Origin: Paenibacillus oenotherae
GTDB lineage: Bacteria > Bacillota > Bacilli > Paenibacillales > Paenibacillaceae
Direction: 5' to 3'
Assembly: GCF_019443105.1 (NCBI RefSeq)
Contig: NZ_JAHZIJ010000001.1
Span: 248,001 to 312,000, forward strand
Length of the DNA: 64,000 nucleotides
The notes beneath the pieces are model-generated. The model was not told where the DNA came from. It ran no database searches and was given only the letters and a program-made list of their open reading frames with translations. Numbering within the stretch: position 1 is the stretch's first letter; the number at the start of each line of letters is the position of its first letter. This document shows positions 45,908 through 54,994 of the stretch, piece after piece. The position numbers and the translations under genes were made by a program.

Positions 45908-46669
45908 TCACAACCTGATGTACGATATCCAAGGATCGGTCGGGAACCGTTCAATGGACACGTCTCGGATCGGCAGCATCTCCAGAAGGGCTGTCGTTTC
46001 TCCCGGAAAGGAAGCGCAGTTCAGCTCATCAAAGCAAATGATCGAGCCTCTGCCCATACGCGGCAGGAATAGCTCCAGCGCTTTGCGTGTCGGCTCGTAC
46101 AGATCGAAATCCAGGTACAGCAGCGCTACCAGCATATGCTTGTTGCGTTCGATAAACTCAGCGCCCGTCTGCATAAAATCACCCTGGACCAGCTCGATAT
46201 TCGGAATATGCGACAAGTAGCGCTCCGCATTGTATTTGGCCGCTGACAGCTTCAAATTATCCAATGTCTCCCCTTGCAAATCTCCAGCCTTGAATTCATT
46301 GTCAGGCTCCTGATCCTCATCTGCTACAGACGGGAATCCCGCGAAGGTATCAAAACCGATAATTTTGCGCGTATGATTGGCCGGCTCGAAAATATTGGCA
46401 AGCTGGGCCCATGTAAACAAGCCGCCGCCATTGAATACGCCGCATTCGATGATCGAACCGTTAATGCCGGCCACTCCTTTATAAATTTCATAGCGGCATA
46501 AGAAGCGGGACAGGCTCCGTTTGGTCGCAAACCGGGGAAATGCCTCCAGCTTGTTGAAGATGGACAGACCGGAGGACTGGAACGCCTCCTCTGTCAGGCG
46601 ATAAGCCTCAAAATCGCTTTCGCGGTGGTGCTTGCTGATCATTCCCATCGGGCGGAACGATTCCGTCAT
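45908..46669 (-). CDS. TylF/MycF-family O-methyltransferase
   Basis: A 253-residue SAM-dependent methyltransferase of the macrocin O-methyltransferase type: SIIECGVFNGGGLFTWAQL (SAM-binding), IIGFDTFAGFPS, LLYLDFDLYEPTRKAL and IICFDELN with acidic metal ligands. Family members methylate sugar hydroxyls. In this operon it probably methylates the deoxy sugar or a glycan residue. The start overlaps the transketolase subunit stop (ATGA-like, 46666-46669). Confidence 0.85.
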   Translation of the reverse strand: MTESFRPMGMISKHHRESDFEAYRLTEEAFQSSGLSIFNKLEAFPRFATKRSLSRFLCRYEIYKGVAGINGSIIECGVFNGGGLFTWAQLANIFEPANHTRKIIGFDTFAGFPSVADEDQEPDNEFKAGDLQGETLDNLKLSAAKYNAERYLSHIPNIELVQGDFMQTGAEFIERNKHMLVALLYLDFDLYEPTRKALELFLPRMGRGSIICFDELNCASFPGETTALLEMLPIRDVSIERFPTDPWISYIRL

Positions 46670-47598
46670 CCCGACATCACTCCTTTGGCCATTTGATAGA
46701 AGGCATCGTAGGTCAATCCCGCCCGTCCTCGCAAATATGCCTGGCTCCCTACATCATGGATAAACGAATCCGGCAACCCCATACGTCTGAACCGAACCGT
46801 TGCCCCGCTCTCAGCAACCAGTTCGGCAACAGCGCTGCCCAGGCCGCCGATGATGCTGTGCTCTTCAATCGTAATGAGAGGGCGACCCAGCCGAATCTGC
46901 GCACGCAACGCTTCCTCGTCGAGCGGCTTGATTGTCGGCACGCTGTACAGCGCTGCACGCAGAGGCACGTCTTCCTCCCGCAATCGCTGCACCCATTCAT
47001 GTGCCAGCGCAAGCGCGGGACCTGTGGCGAGAACGGTCAACTGGTCTCCCTCGATCATCGGGATCATCGTTCCGATCATAACAGGGTTCTCCTGCTCATC
47101 ATGATGGAGTATGCGCTCCCCGTTCTTGCCCAGCCGAATATAGACAGGACCGGGGATATCAAAGCTTGCAGTCGTCACATGCCTGGTCTCGACGGGATCG
47201 CCGGGACTGTAGACCGTCATATTCGGCAATGCGCGCATAAGAGCAACATCCTCCAGCGCATGATGTGTCGCCCCTTGTGCGCCGTAAGTAAGCCCGGCGC
47301 CTACGCCGACGATGCGAACAGGCAGCTTCATATAGGCGGCATCGACGCGAATCTGCTCATAGCAGCGCATAACAGCGAAGGGAATAATGCTGTAGATATA
47401 AGGAATGAATCCGCCAAGCGCCAGACCGGACGCAACGCCGACAGCGCTCTGCTCAGCGATGCCGACATTCATGAACCGCTCCGGATACGCCTCCTTAAAC
47501 GGCTCCAGCACAGAGAATCCGAGGTCAGGCGTAATGACATAAATTCGTTGGTCAGTCCGCGCCCGTTCTAAGAGCGCTCCGAGAAAGGCGCTTCGCAT
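46666..47598 (-). CDS. transketolase C-terminal subunit (pyrimidine and C domains)
   Basis: A protein of about 310 residues with the TPP-enzyme Pyr domain (ITPDLGFSVLEPFKEAYPERFMNVGIAEQSAVGVASGLA in pieces; catalytic Glu in GIAEQ) and the transketolase C domain (IEEHSIIGGLGSAVAELV). It lacks the pyrophosphate-binding domain, which lies in the preceding fusion protein; the two should form a split transketolase-like enzyme. ATG 47598 is chosen for its GGAGGAG seven bases upstream; it overlaps the partner gene by 31 bases, suggesting stoichiometric coupling. Confidence 0.88.
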   Translation of the reverse strand: MRSAFLGALLERARTDQRIYVITPDLGFSVLEPFKEAYPERFMNVGIAEQSAVGVASGLALGGFIPYIYSIIPFAVMRCYEQIRVDAAYMKLPVRIVGVGAGLTYGAQGATHHALEDVALMRALPNMTVYSPGDPVETRHVTTASFDIPGPVYIRLGKNGERILHHDEQENPVMIGTMIPMIEGDQLTVLATGPALALAHEWVQRLREEDVPLRAALYSVPTIKPLDEEALRAQIRLGRPLITIEEHSIIGGLGSAVAELVAESGATVRFRRMGLPDSFIHDVGSQAYLRGRAGLTYDAFYQMAKGVMSG

Positions 47599-49355
47599 GC
47601 TGTAGCTCCTCCAAGCTGCCGTAGGGCGAGCTCCCACTGCTCCCGGCTCGGTGATTTGTAGTGCCATTCCAGACGGCCCTCCATGAAATCAACGCCGCAG
47701 CCTTTGATCGTGCGGGCAAGCAGCACGGTTGGCTTCCCCCCCGCTGCGGGCTGCAGCGCCCGGATGAGCGAGCCGGGATCATGGCCGTTCACCTCGGAGG
47801 CGTCCCAGCCGAAAGCTGTCCAACGGGCCAGCAGACTGCTCTGGGGCATCAGCCCCTCCGTGGCGTCAAAGCCCTGCAGGCCGTTGCAATCCACGATGAC
47901 GGTCAAATGGGATAGATGGCGAGCTGCTGCCAGCATCGCCGCTTCCCATACAGCGCCTTCATTGCATTCCCCGTCACCGAGGATAGCGAATACCCGATTG
48001 GATCTGCCTGCCAGCCGATCCGCCAGCGCCATTCCTACAGCGATAGGGAGGCCATGCCCCAGCGAGCCTGCAGACACATCGATGCCGGGGGCGCAGGTCC
48101 GATCGAGATGTCCGGGCAGCAGTCCGCCGTCCACACAGTAACGGCCCAGATGCTGCTGCGGGAAGAACCCCTGCTTGGCAAGCACCGCGTAGAGAGCGGA
48201 GCTGCCGTGCGCTTTGCTGAACACGAGCTTGTCGCGCTCCGGCCAATCCGGCCGCCTCGGATCAACACGCATAATAAACGCATACAACGTGTACACAATA
48301 TCCGCCACAGACAGGGCAGCGCCTACATGCGATACACCGCTCTTATAGGCCATCGTTACAATCGCCCGCTTCACAGAGAGATACCGCTCATGTTCCCGGC
48401 GCCTGCGCTCCGCCTGCACCGTGGACGCGATGCCCTGGCGAAGCGATATGTGCGGACGCCAGCCTGCAACAGCTGCCAGCAGCGTAATATCCGCCTCCAG
48501 ATGCATCACCTGATCATCACGATAGGGCAGCTCGCCGAATACCAGCTCCAGCCCGCTGGCTGCCTCATCCCTGATCATCGCAACGATCTCCTTCACAGTA
48601 CGGCTTTCGCCGGAGCCAAGATTGTATACGCCCGGCGCCCGTCCCCCGCCGTGGTCGGCGATTGCGATCAGCGCCCTGGCCGCATCATCCACATAGAGAT
48701 AATCCCATCGCTGCTCTCCGGCTGTCAGCTGCGGACGATCGCCATCCAGCAGTTGGCGGATGCAATCTGTCATCAGCCAGCCTTCATTATCACCGGGGCC
48801 GTAGATGCTGAATACCCGCAGCCAATAAGCCGGAATCCCAAGGGCTGCCGATAGCTCAATTGCTCTTCGCCCTGCTGACAGCTTTGCCAGTCCGTAGGCC
48901 GTCGTAGGCTGCTCCGGATGCGTCTCGTCCGCGCGTCCTTCCAGCCTTCCGTATTCAGCCTGCGAGCCGGTACCTATCCATGCCGAGCAGTTCAGCTCGC
49001 TGGCAAGCCGCACCGTGGCGAGAGCCAGCTCAATATTATCCGCCTGCTCCTCGTCATTGCGCCTGTCTCTGCCAACACCGTCCCAGGCAAGATGATAAAA
49101 GGCAGTGAAATGCGCCCTCTCCCCGGCGAGCTGCGGGCCCCATGCTGCAATTGTGCGGAGATCTCCCTCAATCCGCGCAAGCCGGGAATGCTCCGGCAGG
49201 CGGGCGATATGGGGTGAAGTTGAACGGACGATCGCATAGACACGCCAGCCCCGCTCAAGCAGCATGCGGCATAGGACAGAACCGATAAATCCGGTTGCTC
49301 CGGTTACAATTGCTGTTTTCGTTTGCTGGCCAGATCGCTCTGATAATGCCGTCAT
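47568..49355 (-). CDS. fusion of NAD-dependent sugar epimerase/dehydratase and transketolase N-terminal domain
   Basis: A 595-residue protein. Residues 1-318 are an extended SDR: GATGFIG (19-25), YGLAK (YxxxK, 154-158), RVFSIYGPGDN and YLYVDDAARAL. Residues about 322-590 are the TPP-binding transketolase N-domain with SKAHGSSALYA, PGHLDRT, SLGHGLPIAVGMAL and the GDGECNEG motif (460-467) completed by N491. Having sugar-nucleotide SDR and TPP domains in one chain implies that a keto-sugar passes directly between them. Its partner subunit is the next gene. It overlaps the upstream C-methyltransferase stop (ATGA). Confidence 0.88.
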   Translation of the reverse strand: MTALSERSGQQTKTAIVTGATGFIGSVLCRMLLERGWRVYAIVRSTSPHIARLPEHSRLARIEGDLRTIAAWGPQLAGERAHFTAFYHLAWDGVGRDRRNDEEQADNIELALATVRLASELNCSAWIGTGSQAEYGRLEGRADETHPEQPTTAYGLAKLSAGRRAIELSAALGIPAYWLRVFSIYGPGDNEGWLMTDCIRQLLDGDRPQLTAGEQRWDYLYVDDAARALIAIADHGGGRAPGVYNLGSGESRTVKEIVAMIRDEAASGLELVFGELPYRDDQVMHLEADITLLAAVAGWRPHISLRQGIASTVQAERRRREHERYLSVKRAIVTMAYKSGVSHVGAALSVADIVYTLYAFIMRVDPRRPDWPERDKLVFSKAHGSSALYAVLAKQGFFPQQHLGRYCVDGGLLPGHLDRTCAPGIDVSAGSLGHGLPIAVGMALADRLAGRSNRVFAILGDGECNEGAVWEAAMLAAARHLSHLTVIVDCNGLQGFDATEGLMPQSSLLARWTAFGWDASEVNGHDPGSLIRALQPAAGGKPTVLLARTIKGCGVDFMEGRLEWHYKSPSREQWELALRQLGGATACEAPFSERS

Positions 49356-50659
49356 CCCTTGAGCACCTCCAGCATGGAGATGATCGTAGCCGGGGCATTC
49401 CTCCGGGAACGGACGTCCGCAACAATCTCCTCCATATAGCCATAGCTGAATACGAGAAGCGTATCAACCGGCTGCTCCTCAAGCCTTTCAATACCGGCGA
49501 TCGGAACAAAGGATTTCGGCGCCGCTCTGCCGTGCAGCCCCTTGTTGGCATCACAGGCATAGGCCAGCAGGCGTGCGCTTCGCATGGCGGCCATCGTCAT
49601 GACGCCCCGGCCTCCGGCGCCGTATCCCGCAATGGTTCGGCCAGCGGCGATCTCCCCCTCGACGAACCGGTCGAGCGAAGCGATGCCACGCTCCAGCTCC
49701 CCCTGAAAGCTGTCGTAGTCAATGGCATATGATGACTCTCCGGCAGCACTCGCGGATGAATCGGGTTGATAAGCGGCTGCGGCAGGCGCGGCAACGATGA
49801 GCAAGGAATTGCCTCTTCGCTCCCTCTCCGGCAGCAGCTCTGTCGTGAGCAGCTTGAACCCGCTGCGTTCCAGCATTCCTTTCATCGTGCGGGCAGTCCA
49901 ATAAGTAAAATGCTCATGCTCGAATAAACAATATTCACGCCGCCTCACAATATGCTCCAAATCATGCACTTCCAGCACCAGCAATCCGCGCTCCTGATGA
50001 AGCGCCTCTCTGGCCACGGCGAGCCCGCCTGCCGGATGGGGCAGATGATCGAAGGTATATGTCATGAGCAGCACATCCGCCTGCCGGAAGGTATCCGGTA
50101 TCCGGCTGACGCTGTCCTCTTCGAACAATCCTTCCACAACGGGAATACCCCTTGCGCGGCTGATCCCGCAGAGCAGCGCCGACGGCTCGAAGCCGAGCAC
50201 CTCTCCCCCGCGCTTGCGGAACGCTTCAAGCTGGGCGCCGTCCCCGGACCCTACTTCAAGTATGCGGCAGCCGGGAGGCAGCTTGAAACGGGTGAACAGC
50301 ATCTCTGCCAGCCGCTCCATGAACCGGCTCGCCAAGCCGGAGGAGGAGGTTGTATAGCTGTAATCCGCATAGTATCCACCCAGTTCCAGCTCGTGAATCG
50401 TCTGGGAAACGCCGCAGTCCGCACATCGATAGACATCGATATCGGCAAGAAAGGCGGGCACAGGATCGCCGGGCTGACGCAGCTCCTCCGTGAACGGCAT
50501 TGCCGGCAGATGCACCCAGCGGTGAAGCTCCCTGCTCGCGCATATTCGGCATGGCGAGGGTTCCACTTCGCGCGCTGTCAGGTTCGTAGCGGTATCGAGG
50601 TCGGTATTAGAGTCGGTATTAGAGTCGGTATCGAAATCGGCACAGGTATCGCCATCCAT
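49352..50659 (-). CDS. sugar C-methyltransferase (zinc-binding, three-domain type)
   Basis: A protein of about 435 residues. An N-terminal zinc site (C37xxC40 and C79xxC82) precedes a SAM-binding domain (ILEVGSGDGAQLEAF) and the C-terminal putative sugar-binding domain (IAGYGAGGRGVMTMAA). This is the architecture of TylCIII/NovU/TcaB9 deoxysugar C-methyltransferases, which methylate a 4-keto-6-deoxy sugar nucleotide. ATG 50659 is preceded by AAAGGAGGG. A 12-bp tandem repeat near 50590-50640 encodes a TDSNTDSNTD stretch near the N-terminus. Confidence 0.85.
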   Translation of the reverse strand: MDGDTCADFDTDSNTDSNTDLDTATNLTAREVEPSPCRICASRELHRWVHLPAMPFTEELRQPGDPVPAFLADIDVYRCADCGVSQTIHELELGGYYADYSYTTSSSGLASRFMERLAEMLFTRFKLPPGCRILEVGSGDGAQLEAFRKRGGEVLGFEPSALLCGISRARGIPVVEGLFEEDSVSRIPDTFRQADVLLMTYTFDHLPHPAGGLAVAREALHQERGLLVLEVHDLEHIVRRREYCLFEHEHFTYWTARTMKGMLERSGFKLLTTELLPERERRGNSLLIVAAPAAAAYQPDSSASAAGESSYAIDYDSFQGELERGIASLDRFVEGEIAAGRTIAGYGAGGRGVMTMAAMRSARLLAYACDANKGLHGRAAPKSFVPIAGIERLEEQPVDTLLVFSYGYMEEIVADVRSRRNAPATIISMLEVLKG

Positions 50660-50660
50660 T

Positions 50661-51866
50661 CTATGTCCCTCCTTTGCCTGCCTGCACATCGTCAGGCACA
50701 GCCGCACTGCCCCCGGCAAGTCCGGCGCTCGCCTCTGCCGGCTGCGCGGCCCCGTCTGATGGCTCCTCTTGCAGGGCCGTCTCGTATTGTGCGATTTGCA
50801 CGGCGGTGAGGTCGCGCATCGGCGCCCCCTTCATCCAGTGCAAATACCAATCGGCCGTGTGCGCGACCGCTTGCGCCGCATCCCAGCGCGGCCGCCAGCC
50901 GAGGCTCGACTGCGCCTTGCTGCTGTCGAGCCGGAGCATCCCCGCTTCGCGCTTCGCCGAAGCGGTTCCGGCCCCGGCGGCGGCCGCTGGCCCTTGCGCA
51001 GCGGCCGCCGCCGGCAGGGGGCTGCCGAGGCGGGCGCACAGCGCCTCGGCCAGCCACCCTGCGGTCCGCGCATCATCGGCGCGCGGACCGAAGTTCCACG
51101 CAGCGGCGTAATCGCCGCCGATTGCGTACAGCTTTTCCGCCAGCGCGAGGTATCCCGCCAGCGGCTCCAGCACGTGCTGCCACGGCCGGATCGCCTCCGG
51201 CCGCCGCAGCACCGGAGCGTGCCTTCCGATTGCGGCGCGCACGCAATCGGGCACGATCCGGTCGGCGGCGAAATCCCCGCCGCCGATCACATTGCCCGCC
51301 CGCACTGAAGCAAGTGCGGGCGCCCCCGGCATTCCGGCAGCATAATAGGACTGCCGGAATGCCGATACAACAAGCTCCGCGCAAGCCTTGCTGGCGGAGT
51401 AGGGATCATCGCCGCCGAGCGGGTCGGACTCGCGGTAGCCCTGGGGCCGTTCATCGTTCGCGTAGCATTTGTCCGATGTGACGGCAATGACCGCCCGTAC
51501 GCTGTCCAGGCCGCGAACCGCCTCCAGCAGCGCAGCCGTTCCGATCACATTGACAGCAAGCGTGCCTACCGGATCATCATACGAAGCCAGCACGAGCGGC
51601 TGCGCAGCCAGATGAAAGACAATATCCGGCTTCGCTTGCCGCAGCGCGGCTTTCAGTCTGGCGGCATCGCGGATGTCGCCGCGCAGCCACGGAATATCCA
51701 GCTCCAAACCGCATAAGCGGTGCATCGCTGGAGAGGTGGGCAGGCCGTCGCTGTAGCCCTTTACTTCTGCGCCGAGCCTTCGGAGCCACATGCACAGCCA
51801 CGTTCCTTTAAATCCGGTATGGCCGGTGACGAAAACATTCTTTCCCTGCCAGAATGCCGCATTCAT
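50661..51866 (-). CDS. rfbG: CDP-glucose 4,6-dehydratase
   Basis: A 401-residue extended SDR. The NAD-binding GHTGFKGTW, HLAAQPLVLASYDDP, TSDKCYAND, YSASKACAE (YxxxK), RAGNVIGGGDFAADRIVPD and RPWQHVLEPLAGYL are the RfbG signatures. It converts CDP-glucose to CDP-4-keto-6-deoxyglucose. An Ala/Gly-rich insertion (PLPAAAAAQGPAAAAGAGTA, about residue 290) and an Ala-rich C-terminal tail coincide with a GC peak and are unusual for the family. It lies between the cytidylyltransferase gene and the C-methyltransferase. Confidence 0.93.
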   Translation of the reverse strand: MNAAFWQGKNVFVTGHTGFKGTWLCMWLRRLGAEVKGYSDGLPTSPAMHRLCGLELDIPWLRGDIRDAARLKAALRQAKPDIVFHLAAQPLVLASYDDPVGTLAVNVIGTAALLEAVRGLDSVRAVIAVTSDKCYANDERPQGYRESDPLGGDDPYSASKACAELVVSAFRQSYYAAGMPGAPALASVRAGNVIGGGDFAADRIVPDCVRAAIGRHAPVLRRPEAIRPWQHVLEPLAGYLALAEKLYAIGGDYAAAWNFGPRADDARTAGWLAEALCARLGSPLPAAAAAQGPAAAAGAGTASAKREAGMLRLDSSKAQSSLGWRPRWDAAQAVAHTADWYLHWMKGAPMRDLTAVQIAQYETALQEEPSDGAAQPAEASAGLAGGSAAVPDDVQAGKGGT

Positions 51867-51940
51867 GGTGGGGCGTCATCCTCCCTGTATATCAACCCGC
51901 AATCACCCTGCTGCTGCAGCCAGTTCACAGCAGCTCCCGT

Positions 51941-52732
51941 CTAATTTCCACTGTGGTTATCCCATACCTTCCACGGCGCACGCCCTGTCTTCCAATACTC
52001 CTCAAGCGTGTGCCTATCCCGCATCGTATCCATCGACTGCCAGAAGCCCCCATGCGAAAAAGCCATCAGCTCTCCGTCCGCAGCCAATCCTTCCAGCGGC
52101 TCCTTCTCCAGCACAGTGGCATCACCTTCGATGCGATCCAGCACATCCGGCTGGAATACGAAGAAGCCGCCGTTCACCCAGGAGCCGTCTCCTTTTGGCT
52201 TCTCGACAAAACCGTTCACAACAGCCGCTTCGCCGATCATAAGCGCTCCGAACCGTCCCCTTGGCTGAACAGCCGTAACCGTCGCTTTTTTGCCATGCGA
52301 TTGATGGAAGGCGAGCAGCTCCTTAATGTTGATATCCGACACTCCATCTCCATAGGTAAGCATGAAGGGACCGCCATCCAGATAAGAAGCCGCGCGCTTC
52401 AGCCGTCCGCCAGTCATCGTATCTACTCCTGTGCCAACCAGCGTAACCCGCCACGGCTCGGCAGCATGCTGATGAATAATCGTCTTGTCTCCATCTCTGA
52501 AGTCGAAAGTAACGTCAGACTCATGAAGCATATAGTGGGCAAAATATTCCTTCACTACATACCCCTTGTAGCCGAGACAAATAACGAACTCATAGAAGCC
52601 GTAATGGGCAAAAGCTTTCATAATATGCCAGATGATCGGCCGCCCGCCGATCTCGATCATCGGTTTGGGACGCAGATGCGATTCCTCGCTGATTCGCGTG
52701 CCCAGACCACCGGCCAGTATGACGACCTTCAC
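51941..52732 (-). CDS. rfbF: glucose-1-phosphate cytidylyltransferase
   Basis: A 263-residue nucleotidyltransferase with LAGGLGTRISEESHLRPKPM, the GGRPIIWHIMK segment, GYKGYVVKEYF, LTYGDGVSDINI and EKPKGDGSWVNGGFFVF, all characteristic of RfbF. It makes CDP-glucose from CTP and glucose 1-phosphate, feeding RfbG. It sits just upstream of rfbG on the same strand. Confidence 0.95.
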   Translation of the reverse strand: MKVVILAGGLGTRISEESHLRPKPMIEIGGRPIIWHIMKAFAHYGFYEFVICLGYKGYVVKEYFAHYMLHESDVTFDFRDGDKTIIHQHAAEPWRVTLVGTGVDTMTGGRLKRAASYLDGGPFMLTYGDGVSDINIKELLAFHQSHGKKATVTAVQPRGRFGALMIGEAAVVNGFVEKPKGDGSWVNGGFFVFQPDVLDRIEGDATVLEKEPLEGLAADGELMAFSHGGFWQSMDTMRDRHTLEEYWKTGRAPWKVWDNHSGN

Positions 52733-52735
52733 GGC

Positions 52736-54994
52736 TCATCCCCCCGCTCTCTTCTTCCGGCAAACCGCCAGCACATACATCGGCTCCCCGCTTTTGAGCT
52801 CGGACAGCGGTACGAGCGCATGCCCCCGGCTCTGTACCCGGTGCGCTTCCTCGCGATCCTCGGGCAGCTGGTTAGCCGCCCGCAGCCAGCGCATCGCCGC
52901 GAATTGCGAGTCGTCATAGACATTCTGTCCATACAGCGCCTCGATGTCATAGAACTGCAGCAGCTCGCCGACCAATTCCTCTGTCCGGTATTCGAAGCGA
53001 TGATGCGGATTGAAGGGCTGTTCTTCATAGTAGTTCGCCGCGTTCGTAAGCGCGCGATTCGGTGTGGAAACAATAAATCGTCCGCCTTCCCTAAGAACGC
53101 GGGCCGATTCACGAATCCAGGCTCTTCCCTCGCTCACATGCTCAATCGTCTCAAAAGATACGACAGCATCGAATGCACCATTGTCAAAAGGCAGCTTCAG
53201 CACATCTCCCGCAACAAAAGAAATTCCGTCGCCGCCGTAATCCAGCTTCGCCCGTTCGACGGACTGCTCATCGATGTCAATGCCGGTTACATGCACAGCT
53301 CCAGCCGCTTTCAGCATGCCGGTTCCATAACCTGTGCCGCAGGCCGCATCCAGCACCTGCAAGCCAGCTGCCAGCTTGCCCGCCAGCTCGTAGCGAAGCA
53401 TATGCTCCTCATATACCTCGCGGCACTGCTCCTTCACCTCTCTGCTTACAACAAGCCGTTCACCGGTAAACCGGATATCGTTCTGCTCCTTGGAAGGGCG
53501 GATATCGGCTGCAACTGCGTCATTCCCTGTGCCTGCTATATCCCCATCTTCCCCATCCGCTTGGCAGGCCATATCGGGAATTCCCACTGGAATAACAGCA
53601 TTCGTAGTTTCCGCAATCTCCGCAGCAGGCAGCCTGGCCAGACTGATGAAATAAACAGCCGTGAACTGCTCTGATAGTGATTGTCCCATCAAATCCGCCA
53701 GCCCTTTAATGAATCGTTCATCCTCTGAAGTCAGCGAATCCGCTGCGTAAGCAAGCTTGAGGACATCCAGTCCGGCCTTGCTCATCAGTCCCTTCACTTG
53801 ATCTGAGGTATACAGCATGCTCGTCTCCAAATGTTCTGAAGGGGACATAAACTGTTTCACAAACCGGAAGCAGAGCCGGTTCGCGAAGGAACAGAGCAGC
53901 CAGCCTTCTGGCTTCAATAGAGCTGCAAGCCCCTTCATGCCGCCGCTCTGTGAGGCAAACTCATGCGCATTGCCGATAATGATGGCATCAAGCGAGCCTG
54001 CCTCGATCCCCCAGCGCGCTGTTCCCAAGGCATCCTTGGCAGTGCCTTGGCCCACAATTGCCACGCCCGCCGCCTGAGCGATCCGTGAAGCTTGCGGATC
54101 ACGCTCCAGTCCATATAGCGTCGAATCCGGGTGATCTCGCTTTAGCTTGAGCAGCGTGCCGCCGCAGCCGCAGCCAATCTCCAATACCGCAATAGGCTGG
54201 CCGCGCTTGTAATCCGGCAGTTCTTGCTCAACCACGGAGAGCAAATCCAGTCGCACGTTCATGGCGCTGCCCGGCTCGAAGCCCCATTTTTGCACAAAAT
54301 GAACGTGATTGTCTGTCACAATTGCTTGGAACTTCTTCTGATCCGCACCGAAAGATATGCTGCCAAAATGATGGATGAATGTATCGCCGCACAGCAGCAG
54401 CTTGTAGCCCTTCAGAAGCAGCCGAAGGGAGTAATCATCGTCCTCATAGTTGCCGATCCCGAACCGTTCATCGAACAGCCCTACAGCCTCGCAAGCCTCC
54501 CGCTTCATGAGAAGGCAATAGCCGATCAGCTTCAGGCGCTCCTCCCATTTGGCAGAATCATGGACATTATGCCGATCCGCGAACTGCTCCATCTCTTCCA
54601 GTGTTTCATAGTTAGTCGGAATTTGTGTCATATACGAGGCATAGTTCGTCACCGGCCCGACCGCACCCACCTTCGGATCGCTATGAAGGCCGCGCAGCAG
54701 TCCCTCCAGCCACCGGGGTGTTACGACCGTATCATTGTTGAGCAGCATAATTCCCTCGCCGCTGGCAAGCGCGATCCCCTGATTGCATGCTTTTGGAAAT
54801 CCTTCATTCCGGCTGTTAAGCTGGCAAATAACGTCCGGCTGTTCCTCCAGCCATAGGGGCGTTCCATCTGTCGACCCGTTATCAATTACGATGATCTCGT
54901 AGCTTCCAGCCGCCGTATAGCGACGGATGCTCTCTATGCAGAGCTGTGTATACTCCAGCTTGTTGTAAGTCACCAGAATAATGCTCGTTATCAT
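52736..54994 (-). CDS. glycosyltransferase with two methyltransferase domains
   Basis: A 752-residue three-part protein. Residues about 1-245 are a family 2 glycosyltransferase (SIILVTYNKLEYTQLCI, LLNNDTVVTPRWLEGL, YEDDDYSLRLLLKG). Residues about 265-430 are a degenerate methyltransferase-like domain (AVLEIGCGCGGTLLKLKR). Residues about 515-700 are a full SAM methyltransferase (VLDAACGTGYGTGMLKAAG, VSFETIEHVSE). It probably adds a sugar and methylates it or its acceptor. It overlaps the next glycosyltransferase gene upstream by four bases. Confidence 0.85.
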   Translation of the reverse strand: MITSIILVTYNKLEYTQLCIESIRRYTAAGSYEIIVIDNGSTDGTPLWLEEQPDVICQLNSRNEGFPKACNQGIALASGEGIMLLNNDTVVTPRWLEGLLRGLHSDPKVGAVGPVTNYASYMTQIPTNYETLEEMEQFADRHNVHDSAKWEERLKLIGYCLLMKREACEAVGLFDERFGIGNYEDDDYSLRLLLKGYKLLLCGDTFIHHFGSISFGADQKKFQAIVTDNHVHFVQKWGFEPGSAMNVRLDLLSVVEQELPDYKRGQPIAVLEIGCGCGGTLLKLKRDHPDSTLYGLERDPQASRIAQAAGVAIVGQGTAKDALGTARWGIEAGSLDAIIIGNAHEFASQSGGMKGLAALLKPEGWLLCSFANRLCFRFVKQFMSPSEHLETSMLYTSDQVKGLMSKAGLDVLKLAYAADSLTSEDERFIKGLADLMGQSLSEQFTAVYFISLARLPAAEIAETTNAVIPVGIPDMACQADGEDGDIAGTGNDAVAADIRPSKEQNDIRFTGERLVVSREVKEQCREVYEEHMLRYELAGKLAAGLQVLDAACGTGYGTGMLKAAGAVHVTGIDIDEQSVERAKLDYGGDGISFVAGDVLKLPFDNGAFDAVVSFETIEHVSEGRAWIRESARVLREGGRFIVSTPNRALTNAANYYEEQPFNPHHRFEYRTEELVGELLQFYDIEALYGQNVYDDSQFAAMRWLRAANQLPEDREEAHRVQSRGHALVPLSELKSGEPMYVLAVCRKKRAGG

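Noticed and set aside
51854-53674. Plus-strand 606-codon frame opposite rfbF and a glycosyltransferase
   Set aside because: Both opposite genes have clear catalytic motifs. The long frame reflects GC-rich codon bias on the other strand and has no recognisable domain.
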